7,725 nt of DNA from Gemmatimonadota bacterium. Its GTDB lineage: Bacteria > Gemmatimonadota > Gemmatimonadetes > Gemmatimonadales > GWC2-71-9. Both the position numbers and the translations under genes were made by a program. The stretch is taken from assembly GCA_004357415.1 (NCBI GenBank), contig SMVY01000094.1, positions 1 through 7,725 on the forward strand, in the 5' to 3' direction. Shown piece by piece: positions 1-5,647 of this stretch. The notes beneath the pieces are model-generated. The model did not search any database. It was not told the origin of the DNA and worked only from the letters and a program-made list of their open reading frames with translations. Every line of letters starts with the position of its first letter. Within the stretch, counting starts at the first letter, position 1.

Positions 1-1
1 A

Positions 2-190
2 ACCCTCCCAGCCGAGGGCGCCAAGGTGGCGCACTTCTGCTCGATGTGCGGTCCCAAGTTCTGCTCGATGAAGATTACCCAGGACGTACGGGATTACGCC
101 GCCCAACTTGAGGAACGCCAGAAGGGCATGCGCGAGAAGTCAGCAGAGTTTCGCCGGAGGGGCGGAGCGATCTACGTCGAAGAAGGGTAG
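2..190 (+). CDS. thiC: Phosphomethylpyrimidine synthase ThiC, C-terminal fragment
   Basis: This is the last 62 residues of ThiC; the 5' part lies outside the window. ThiC is a cytosolic radical-SAM enzyme that rearranges aminoimidazole ribotide into hydroxymethylpyrimidine phosphate, the pyrimidine half of thiamine. The fragment contains HFCSMCGPKFCSMKI, with the family's CX2CX4C cluster motif at fragment residues 13, 16 and 21. These three cysteines bind the 4Fe-4S cluster in the known family. DVRDYA follows, then a charged helical tail ending in AIYVEEG before a TAG stop. The tail length is normal for the family, so the 3' end looks intact. Its last 19 bp overlap the 3' end of the convergent hslR. 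No terminator hairpin is visible just downstream. Identification rests on the near-invariant cysteine motif and is very secure. Confidence 0.96.
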   Translation, partial: TLPAEGAKVAHFCSMCGPKFCSMKITQDVRDYAAQLEERQKGMREKSAEFRRRGGAIYVEEG

Positions 191-621
191 CGAGGGGACC
201 AGGGGGGGGGGCACCGGCTGTCTCCGCCGTCGTCCCGCCCCTTCCATTTGCGGATATCCCGGCGCTGCTTCTTGCTGGGCCGGCCCTGGGTGTGGAGCCG
301 CGCCGGTTGCGCCTGCTTCATCCGGAAGGAGAGTTCCTCCCGTGCCGCCAGGGATTCGGCCGACTCCCGGTACAAAGTTGCGGCCACGCCGGCCGAGCCC
401 CGCTTCTCGGCCAACTCCATGACTTCCAGGAAGTATTCGTAGGGGTCCTGCCGGATGCGCACCTGGTCACCCCGCTTGATCGACTTTGAGCGCTTGACCC
501 GGTCGCCGTTGACCTGGACCTTGCCGCCGTCGATGGCCGCGACGGCCAGTGGCCGGGTCTTGTAGAAGCGGGCAGCCCACAGCCAGCGGTCGAGCCTGAC
601 GGCCGCCGGCGGCTCGCTCAC
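172..621 (-). CDS. hslR: Hsp15-like S4-domain RNA-binding heat-shock protein
   Basis: A 149-aa protein with an N-terminal S4 RNA-binding domain at about residues 8-55: VRLDRWLWAARFYKTRPLA, then GGKVQVNG. A basic C-terminal region (SKKQRRDIRKWKG) matches the Hsp15 pattern. In E. coli, Hsp15 binds 50S subunits carrying stalled nascent chain-tRNA and helps recycle them; the same role here is inferred. I chose a GTG start at 621. It overlaps the arsR stop as GTGA, which implies translational coupling, and it places the S4 domain near the N terminus. An ATG at 684 would add 21 proline/arginine-rich residues inside arsR and is less likely. The last 20 or so residues (tail CPPPWSPRYPSST) go beyond the usual Hsp15 end. 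They are encoded across a 10-C run (202-211) and into antisense thiC sequence. Confidence 0.9.
   Translation of the reverse strand: MSEPPAAVRLDRWLWAARFYKTRPLAVAAIDGGKVQVNGDRVKRSKSIKRGDQVRIRQDPYEYFLEVMELAEKRGSAGVAATLYRESAESLAAREELSFRMKQAQPARLHTQGRPSKKQRRDIRKWKGRDDGGDSRCPPPWSPRYPSST
202..211. repeat. Ten-base G (C) homopolymer inside hslR
   Basis: Ten consecutive G on the plus strand are read as C by hslR, giving part of a Cys codon and three Pro codons in the C-terminal tail. Such runs are prone to slippage and to sequencing error. A one-base change either way leaves the frame open at least past the present stop, so the S4 domain is unaffected and only the tail would change. Confidence 0.9.
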
Positions 622-953
622 CCCCCGGCGCCCTGGCCTAGCGCCTGGCGCTGGCGTTCGAGGTGATCGCGGATCTTGCCGCATACCAGATCACACAGCT
701 GGAAGACCGCCGGATCGTCCACCCAGTAGATCGTCCGGGTGCCGTCCTTGCGCCGCTCCACGAATCCCTGGCGGTGGAGCGTCTGCAGGTGCTTGGACAC
801 ATTGGCCTGGCCCAGACCGGTCTCCGACACCAAGTGGCCGACGGTGCTCTCCCCCGCGCGCAGGGTGTTCAGAATGCGCAGCCGGGTGGCATCGCCCAGC
901 GCCCGGAACCGGTCGGCCACGATGTCCGCCGTCTGGTCGTTGAACTCGATCAT
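618..953 (-). CDS. ArsR/SmtB-family winged-helix transcriptional regulator
   Basis: A 111-aa one-component regulator and likely dimeric DNA-binding repressor. The N-terminal helix carries ADRFRALGDATRLRILNTL (about residues 13-31), the typical ArsR opening. The helix-turn-helix follows: TVGHLVSETGLGQANVSKHLQTLHRQGFV (about 37-65), of which the recognition helix is QANVSKHLQTL. Then come the beta-wing (ERRKDGTRTIYWV) and a last helix carrying LCDLVCG. The ELCVCDL metal-binding motif of classic ArsR is absent; the only cysteines are C87 and C91 in the last helix. The inducer could be a thiol-reactive, redox or metal signal, but this is not determinable from sequence. A Shine-Dalgarno GAGAGG lies 6 nt before the ATG. 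The gene is first in an operon with hslR and divergent from hsp20, which it might regulate. Confidence 0.93.
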   Translation of the reverse strand: MIEFNDQTADIVADRFRALGDATRLRILNTLRAGESTVGHLVSETGLGQANVSKHLQTLHRQGFVERRKDGTRTIYWVDDPAVFQLCDLVCGKIRDHLERQRQALGQGAGG

Positions 954-1173
954 GGCCAGCCTCTCTGGGAATAATCAACTATAGAGCAATATAACACTTT
1001 GGTTGTGCTAGGTGTCCCCTTGGCCACTCATTTGCGCCATAGTGGCATGAATATGGGTCAATATGGCGTAATTGGTAGGCACGGGGAGTGCATTTACAGT
1101 GGTCGTCAATGACCCATCGGCGTGTGAGCCGATTGGCGATAGATCTCAATACACCCAAGAAGGAGGAGTTTCC
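954..1173. promoter_or_regulatory. Divergent arsR/hsp20 intergenic control region
   Basis: This 220-bp non-coding region must hold the promoters of both arsR-hslR and hsp20. The segment at about 971-1000 is clearly AT-richer than its surroundings. It includes TATAGT on the minus strand (983-978), which could be a -10 box for arsR, although no good -35 is found at 17 bp. Other visible structure: the direct repeat AATATGG at 1050-1056 and 1060-1066 (10-bp period); the inverted repeat GCCACT/AGTGGC (1023-1028 and 1041-1046); and the 8-bp inverted repeat ATGGGTCA/TGACCCAT (1053-1060 and 1110-1117). I see neither a CIRCE element nor a clear sigma-32 promoter. The promoter role is inferred from gene orientation; individual sites are unproven. 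Confidence 0.5.
1161..1166 (+). promoter_or_regulatory. Shine-Dalgarno AGGAGG of hsp20
   Basis: A perfect AGGAGG lies 7 nt before the ATG at 1174. It decides the start: in-frame codons further upstream (from a TTG at 1072) lack such a site and encode sequence unlike the family. Confidence 0.85.
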
Positions 1174-1614
1174 ATGTTGCTGATTCCCACTCGGCGGACC
1201 ACCCGGCCGGCCCTGGCCCCGTTCAATCGGCTCGACCGTTTGTTCGATGGCGGGCTCACCGGTTTTCCCGCCTTCACCACCGGCGATAGCGTTCTGGTGC
1301 CGGCCACGGATATCTCCGAGAGCGACAGCGCCGTGACGCTGACCATAGAGCTGCCGGGGGTGCCCTCTCAAGACGTGAACGTGTCGCTCGAGAACGACGT
1401 GCTGACGATCAAGGCTGAGAAGCAGCGTGCCACCGTCGAGAGCACCGACCGGGCATGCTGTGTCGAGCGCAACTTCGGCAAGTTCGAGCGACGGTTCAAC
1501 GTTGCCAAGGGTATCGACGTCGATAGCATCGAGGCGTCGCAGGCCGACGGCGTGCTCACGGTCGTCTTGCCCAAGTCCGAGCGGGCCAAGAGCCGTGATA
1601 TCGAAGTGAAGTAG
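1174..1614 (+). CDS. Small heat-shock protein, Hsp20/alpha-crystallin family
   Basis: A 146-aa ATP-independent holdase chaperone, expected in the cytosol, that keeps unfolding proteins soluble in oligomeric assemblies. The N-terminal arm (about 1-40, with APFNRLDRLFD) is followed by the alpha-crystallin domain (about 42-135). This shows VPATDISESDSAVTLTIELPGV at its start, DVNVSLENDVLTIKAEK in the middle, the ERNFGKFERRF strand, and the family signature ADGVLTVVLPK near its end. The C-terminal tail contains IEV (143-145), matching the I-X-I/V motif that docks subunits together. Length is normal. The ATG start is fixed by the strong AGGAGG. Adjacent cysteines (C95, C96) before the ERNFG strand are uncommon in this family. 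Transcription probably ends at the hairpin just downstream. Confidence 0.96.
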   Translation: MLLIPTRRTTRPALAPFNRLDRLFDGGLTGFPAFTTGDSVLVPATDISESDSAVTLTIELPGVPSQDVNVSLENDVLTIKAEKQRATVESTDRACCVERNFGKFERRFNVAKGIDVDSIEASQADGVLTVVLPKSERAKSRDIEVK

Positions 1615-1622
1615 CGCCAGGG

Positions 1623-1652
1623 TCGGAGAGGGGACAAGGCACCCCTCTCCGA
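1623..1652. terminator. Bidirectional hairpin terminator between hsp20 and the response regulator
   Basis: A perfect 11-bp stem, TCGGAGAGGGG (1623-1633) with CCCCTCTCCGA (1642-1652), closes an 8-nt loop. It starts 9 nt after the hsp20 stop and lies between two convergent genes, so it could end transcription from both sides. The following TTCTCCTCTCTC is pyrimidine-rich rather than a true U tract, so termination strength is uncertain. Confidence 0.75.
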
Positions 1653-1669
1653 TTCTCCTCTCTCAATCC

Positions 1670-1687
1670 CTTAGCCCCCTTAGCCCC
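1670..1687. repeat. Two-copy 9-bp tandem repeat near the regulator stop
   Basis: CTTAGCCCC occurs twice back to back (1670-1678 and 1679-1687). The second copy runs into the stop codon of the response regulator. No function is evident. Confidence 0.7.
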
Positions 1688-2340
1688 TACCCTATGAGTC
1701 CCGTCTCCAGGGCCAGCTTGGTCAGGCCCGCCACGTGACGAATCCCCAGTTTCCGCATCAGGCTCTCTCGGTGGGTCTCCACCGTACGGGGGCTGATACC
1801 AAGTTGGGTGGCGATGTCCTTGTTGGTCAGCCCCCGGGCAATCCCCCGGAGGACCTCCCGCTCGCGGGTGGTGAGGCTGGCCAATTCACCGGTGTCATCT
1901 TTGTCGCTGAAGTCTCCCTTTACCGCAGCTGCCAGCTTGGCGGCGATGGGTGGACTGTAGAACGCCTCTCCCGAATGGATCGATCTGATCGCCGTGGCTA
2001 GATCGTCAGCGGCGGTGTCCTTGAGGAGGTAGCCGTGCGCCCCTGACCGGACCGCCTCGAGTACGTATTCCTGATTGTCGTACATGCTGAGAATGAGCAC
2101 CCGGCACTTGGGGAATCGTTTTCGCAAGACGGCTGTGACCTCGATCCCTGACAGGCCCGGCATGCTGATGTCGAGCACCACCACATCGGGCTTGCTCTGC
2201 GCCACCAACTCCGCCACTTCATTGCCGTTCTCCGCCTCGGCCACGATGGTGAACTCTTCGGCTCCCTCCAGGACATGCCGGATACCTTGGCGGACAACGG
2301 AGTGATCGTCGGCGACCAAGACTCGAATTGGTGGGCTCAT
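1687..2340 (-). CDS. NarL/FixJ-family response regulator (receiver + LuxR-type HTH)
   Basis: A 217-aa DNA-binding response regulator. The receiver domain (about 5-120) has the acidic pocket D11-D12, phospho-acceptor D57 in VVVLDISMPG, S85 in the switch strand (LILSMYD) and the conserved K107 (YLLKD). A linker leads to a LuxR-type HTH (about 152-210): LTTREREVLRGIARGLTNKDIA, then SPRTVETHRESLMRKLG, the standard signature. All catalytic residues are present, so it should be phosphorylated by the kinase encoded just upstream. The ATG overlaps the kinase stop (ATGA). A GGAGG (2350-2354) lies 9 nt before the start, inside the kinase gene, so the pair is co-transcribed and translationally coupled. 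Target genes are not apparent; the closest divergent gene to the operon encodes the HEAT-repeat protein. Confidence 0.96.
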   Translation of the reverse strand: MSPPIRVLVADDHSVVRQGIRHVLEGAEEFTIVAEAENGNEVAELVAQSKPDVVVLDISMPGLSGIEVTAVLRKRFPKCRVLILSMYDNQEYVLEAVRSGAHGYLLKDTAADDLATAIRSIHSGEAFYSPPIAAKLAAAVKGDFSDKDDTGELASLTTREREVLRGIARGLTNKDIATQLGISPRTVETHRESLMRKLGIRHVAGLTKLALETGLIG

Positions 2341-4106
2341 GTGGTTTCGCCTCCAGCTGTCAGCGGCACTGCGACCCTCACGGTGAACCCGCCTTCGGCG
2401 GGCGCTTCGAGGGCGACCGTTCCTCCCAAGGCGCCGATCCGCTCCTGCATCCCCGTCAATCCCATGTGTTCCATCCCACCGGCCGAGGGATCGGTGGCTG
2501 GTCCGTGGCCGTCGTCACGGACCGCCAAAGACAGAACGGTGGCTTCTTCCCGAACGGTAATATGCACACGTGTCGCCTGCGCGTGGCGCAGCACGTTGGA
2601 CAGCGCCTCCTGCATGGCGCGGAACAGGGCCAATTCCGCGTTCTTGGAAAGAGGTGGCAACTGTTGCGGCATATCCAAGTCAACCGATACCCCGGCCCGC
2701 TCACCGAATTCGCTGGTCAGGGAGCGCAGCGCCGGCGCCAGCCCCAAGTCGTCGAGCAGGCTGGGACGGAGCCGATGGGTCACGTTCCGGATGCTGCGGA
2801 TGCCGGTGTCGGTCAGCGCCAGGACGTGATCGAGACGCTGGGCCACCTGCGGTGTTGCCTGCTGCCGGATGACACCCAATTCCATCCTGACCGCGGAAAA
2901 GACCTGGGCGGTCTCATCGTGGAGTTCACGACGGAGCCGGCTGCGCTCCTCCTCGTGTTGTTCTACCATGCGCGACGACAACTGGGCCAGTTGCTGGTTT
3001 CGCTGCTGCAGCGAGTGGTACAAGGCGGCGTTTTCCAGGGCCGCCCCAACCTGCTGCCCCAGGGCAGCGAGGAACCCCTCGTCGAGAGCGGTAAAGGGAT
3101 CGCGGGCGCTCCCCACCAGCACCAATACCCCGGTCACCTCGGCGCCTCTGAGCACCGGGAGGAAGGCAGCGAATTCGTGGCCCGTGCCCAGGGACGAATG
3201 GGACGACGTCACCTGGGGCCGGCCGTCACGCATGGCACGCTCAATGGCTGACGACACTTCTCCTTCCGGCGTTTGGCCCTCCCAGTCGTGGCAAGCGCCC
3301 CGCCCTCGGATGAACTTGCCGCGTCCGTTGCCGGCTTCCGGCTTCATGAACAGGGCGGTTCCGTTGACCGCCGGTAGCGTCAGTGGGCGCCCCAGGAGCC
3401 GGTCGAGCACGTCGTCGGTGTCCCGGCCCGATTGGAGATCGCCCGACAGGGTGGCCAGCGCGAACAGGCCGCGGCGGAGGTCGTCGTGCACGGCGATCAT
3501 GATTCCCGCGCCGATCGCCAACTCGAAGAGGATGTCGAGGTAATAACTCCACGGGTTGAGAACGCCGCGGGCCCGCAGAAACGGATAGTTGAGGTGGTTG
3601 ATCCCCCACAGCATCAGGCCCCAGGCCAACAATCCGACGCCGGCACCCCCAACCAGCCGCTGTTGGCGCCAGAATACCCATCCGGTCCAGAAGGTGGCGC
3701 CGCTCAGGAACAGCACGGCCGGCCCGGCCGCCAGCAGGAAATTGTCGAGCTGGTACACCGCCACGTACGACCACACCACCGGGAAGAACAAGATCGGGAC
3801 ATAGCGCCAGCGCCAGGTGAGCTGGCGCGAGAAGACCAGCGCCGCCCACAGCAGCGCCAGCGCGGTCAGACCGGTCATGACCTGGTGCCAGTAGAGCCAC
3901 TGCGACTGACCGGTACTGAGGAACGTGATGATGGCCCCGATCCGGAGCGTGAACACGGACCAGGCCACGGCCCACCAAGCGAAGTACGGCTTGCGGTACC
4001 GCCGGTACAGGTACCAGCACAGCACCACCAGCAGCACTGTGATGGTGGCCTGCAAGATGGCCGGCGCCAATTCCGCCATGCCGTCGGTTCGGAAATCCTC
4101 CCACAT
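2337..4106 (-). CDS. 7-TM, GAF-containing sensor histidine kinase (HisKA_3 / NarX-DegS type)
   Basis: An inner-membrane sensor kinase for the adjacent NarL-type regulator. From the ATG at 4106 it has 589 residues. About seven hydrophobic helices occupy residues 13-206, with very short loops and no sizeable periplasmic domain. A GAF-like domain follows (about 225-360), then a helical linker. HisKA_3 comes next, with EERSRLRRELHDETAQ and phospho-acceptor H396. The HATPase_c domain has the N-box QEALSNVLRHA (E500, N504), the G1 box DDGHG (531-535) and GLTGMQERIG (from 550). All catalytic boxes look intact. The start is uncertain. ATG 4211 gives 624 aa but leaves only 11 bp to the divergent HEAT gene and adds a low-complexity leader. 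ATG 4079 (580 aa) sits right before the first membrane helix. None of the three has a well-spaced Shine-Dalgarno. The signal sensed is unknown. Confidence 0.93.
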   Translation of the reverse strand: MWEDFRTDGMAELAPAILQATITVLLVVLCWYLYRRYRKPYFAWWAVAWSVFTLRIGAIITFLSTGQSQWLYWHQVMTGLTALALLWAALVFSRQLTWRWRYVPILFFPVVWSYVAVYQLDNFLLAAGPAVLFLSGATFWTGWVFWRQQRLVGGAGVGLLAWGLMLWGINHLNYPFLRARGVLNPWSYYLDILFELAIGAGIMIAVHDDLRRGLFALATLSGDLQSGRDTDDVLDRLLGRPLTLPAVNGTALFMKPEAGNGRGKFIRGRGACHDWEGQTPEGEVSSAIERAMRDGRPQVTSSHSSLGTGHEFAAFLPVLRGAEVTGVLVLVGSARDPFTALDEGFLAALGQQVGAALENAALYHSLQQRNQQLAQLSSRMVEQHEEERSRLRRELHDETAQVFSAVRMELGVIRQQATPQVAQRLDHVLALTDTGIRSIRNVTHRLRPSLLDDLGLAPALRSLTSEFGERAGVSVDLDMPQQLPPLSKNAELALFRAMQEALSNVLRHAQATRVHITVREEATVLSLAVRDDGHGPATDPSAGGMEHMGLTGMQERIGALGGTVALEAPAEGGFTVRVAVPLTAGGETT

Positions 4107-4222
4107 CTCCACAAACAAACGCCGCCCGCTCACCGGTGCAAACGGACGGAGTCCGGACCTTCTCAATCCTGCCGTTCCATGCGATTGTTCAGCCTGGCTC
4201 GCGACTTCCATCCAGGTGAACG
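4107..4222. promoter_or_regulatory. Divergent kinase/HEAT-gene promoter region
   Basis: This is the gap between the two divergent genes if the kinase starts at 4106. It should contain both promoters, but no convincing -10/-35 pair or palindrome is visible. If the kinase really starts at 4211, the starts are only 11 bp apart and the promoters would lie within coding sequence. Confidence 0.3.
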
Positions 4223-5647
4223 GTGCCCCCGAAACCCTCCTTCGAGCAGGCGTTCTCCAACCTCATTGACCACCTGCGCACCCGGCCCGATGGCGGTGCC
4301 AAGACGCGGCGGCTACTGCGTGCCCTCCGGGCCAAGGTTCCCCGCGACGGCGTGGTCACGGAGGCGGGAGTCGAGCTGGAGGGCACGTCCCACGATCCGG
4401 GGCTCCTCGGCCGTATGCACCGGCGTCGCGTCGAAACCATCACGGTTCGGCACGACGCCCCGGCCGACGAGCTCCTGCAATTGGCCGGTGCCCTGGCGGC
4501 CGACCACGGCCCGATTCCGGTCACCGACAAGGTCCATGTGTCCTTCGTCGTCGACGTTACGCCCGGAGAGATGGCCAACCGCTCCCCCACCCCTCCTTGG
4601 CTCGGCAGGCCGGTGGAGGACACCGAGATTCCCTTGGTCACGGGGTTCGACCACGATGGTGATCGGGCACCTCGCTTGCCACAAGGCTCCGCCGATGAGC
4701 TTCAGGACCTTGCCCGGGCTATCCGGGAAAGCGAGCGGAGAGGGTCGTGGACCGAAGCACTGCACGCGGCCCAGGCTCTGACCCACCTCGCCGGGCGTAC
4801 CCCGAGTGGCAGCCGCCGGCGGATGGCCATCGCCGGGAGACGGATGCTTTCCCCGACCCTCCTGCGGGCGTTCATCAACCACGCCGTCAGAGTGCCGGAA
4901 GAACGCCCCCGGGTCCTCCAAGTGCTCGAGTGGGTCGGCCGCGACGCGGCCGAGGTGGTGATCGACGCCCTTACCGAGACCGAGTCGATTGGCCCCAAGA
5001 CGTTTCTGTGCGACCTGGCCGCCAGGTTGCCGGACGGCTACCCCCTAGTGGATGCTCTGCTGAGAAGCCCCGACTGGTACCAGGTGCGCCTGGGGGCGGA
5101 CCTGTTGGGGCGCAGGGGCAAGCCGGACGCCGTCGCTGCCCTGGCGGCCCAATGTGACCACGGTGACCCCAGGGTACGCCGGGCCATGATGACGGCGTTG
5201 GGAAGCATCGACGCTCCCACCACGGTCGAGCCGCTCCTGCGGGCGCTGGCGGATCCTGACGCCTCGGTCCGGGTGGCCGCTGCGGCGGCCCTCGGTGGTC
5301 GGGCGGCCAGGGGAGTTACCATGGCCTTGGCACAGGCCCTGGGGCGGGAGCGGGTCCCGACCGCCCGGACCGCGATGATCGAGGTGTTGGGAGCCATTGG
5401 CTCGGATGAGGCCGCCACCGTTCTCGCTACCGTTGCTACCACCCGTCGGACCCTGTTCAGGCGGCGCGGGTATAGCGAGGACCAGCGCCTGGCGGCGGTA
5501 GCGGCGCTGGCAGTCTGCCAGGGCCGGGGGACGGGACGGGCGCTCGAGCGGATTGCCACCGAGGCTGGTGGGGAGGTCGCCGAGGCGGCCCGCCGGGCGC
5601 TCGAGCACCATGTCTTGGAGGCCCAACAGCATCAGGCCGCCCGCTAG
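4223..5647 (+). CDS. HEAT-repeat protein with uncharacterised N-terminal domain
   Basis: A 474-aa protein with no signal peptide or membrane segment, so probably cytosolic. From about residue 228 the sequence is a series of helical HEAT-like repeats. Clear units are DWYQVRLGADLLGRRGKPDAV (284-304), DPRVRRAMMTALGSIDAPTTV (315-335) and DASVRVAAAAALGGRAARGV (346-365). Weaker units lie at about 228-256, 378-405 and 420-445. Such arrays act as protein-binding scaffolds; no catalytic motif is seen. The N-terminal 140 residues include a helical start and a mixed segment with MHRRRVETITVRHDAPADELLQL (65-87), which I cannot assign to a family. The GTG start is supported by a weak AGGTGA 3 nt upstream. 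The gene is divergent from the kinase operon. Its TAG stop shares the palindrome CTAG with the opposite gene's stop. Function unknown; a role with the kinase is only suggested by position. Confidence 0.88.
   Translation: MPPKPSFEQAFSNLIDHLRTRPDGGAKTRRLLRALRAKVPRDGVVTEAGVELEGTSHDPGLLGRMHRRRVETITVRHDAPADELLQLAGALAADHGPIPVTDKVHVSFVVDVTPGEMANRSPTPPWLGRPVEDTEIPLVTGFDHDGDRAPRLPQGSADELQDLARAIRESERRGSWTEALHAAQALTHLAGRTPSGSRRRMAIAGRRMLSPTLLRAFINHAVRVPEERPRVLQVLEWVGRDAAEVVIDALTETESIGPKTFLCDLAARLPDGYPLVDALLRSPDWYQVRLGADLLGRRGKPDAVAALAAQCDHGDPRVRRAMMTALGSIDAPTTVEPLLRALADPDASVRVAAAAALGGRAARGVTMALAQALGRERVPTARTAMIEVLGAIGSDEAATVLATVATTRRTLFRRRGYSEDQRLAAVAALAVCQGRGTGRALERIATEAGGEVAEAARRALEHHVLEAQQHQAAR
5644..5647. 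other. Shared CTAG: overlapping stop codons of convergent genes
   Basis: The palindrome CTAG supplies TAG stops to the HEAT-repeat gene (plus, 5645-5647) and the secreted protein gene (minus, 5646-5644). There is no spacer and no terminator hairpin between the genes, so transcripts from each side must run into the other. Confidence 0.95.

Noticed and set aside
622..684. ATG start of hslR at 684 inside arsR
   Set aside because: It would add 21 Pro/Arg-rich residues from another frame of arsR. The GTG at 621 overlaps the arsR stop in the usual coupled manner.
1079..1091. GCAC-GGGGA-GTGC hairpin upstream of hsp20, considered as a CIRCE (HrcA) element
   Set aside because: CIRCE needs TTAGCACTC-N9-GAGTGCTAA. 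Here the arms are 4 bp and the spacer 5 bp, so it does not fit.
1072..1173. N-terminal extension of Hsp20 from a TTG at 1072
   Set aside because: The extension is unlike the family and has no ribosome-binding site, whereas the ATG at 1174 has a perfect AGGAGG at the right spacing.
2328..3251. 307-aa plus-strand open frame opposite the kinase
   Set aside because: It is antisense to a conserved kinase with intact motifs and shows no domain of its own; a GC-rich shadow frame.
3432..4781. 449-aa plus-strand open frame spanning the kinase and HEAT genes
   Set aside because: It runs antisense to the kinase and then out of frame through the HEAT gene, with low-complexity composition and no recognisable motif.
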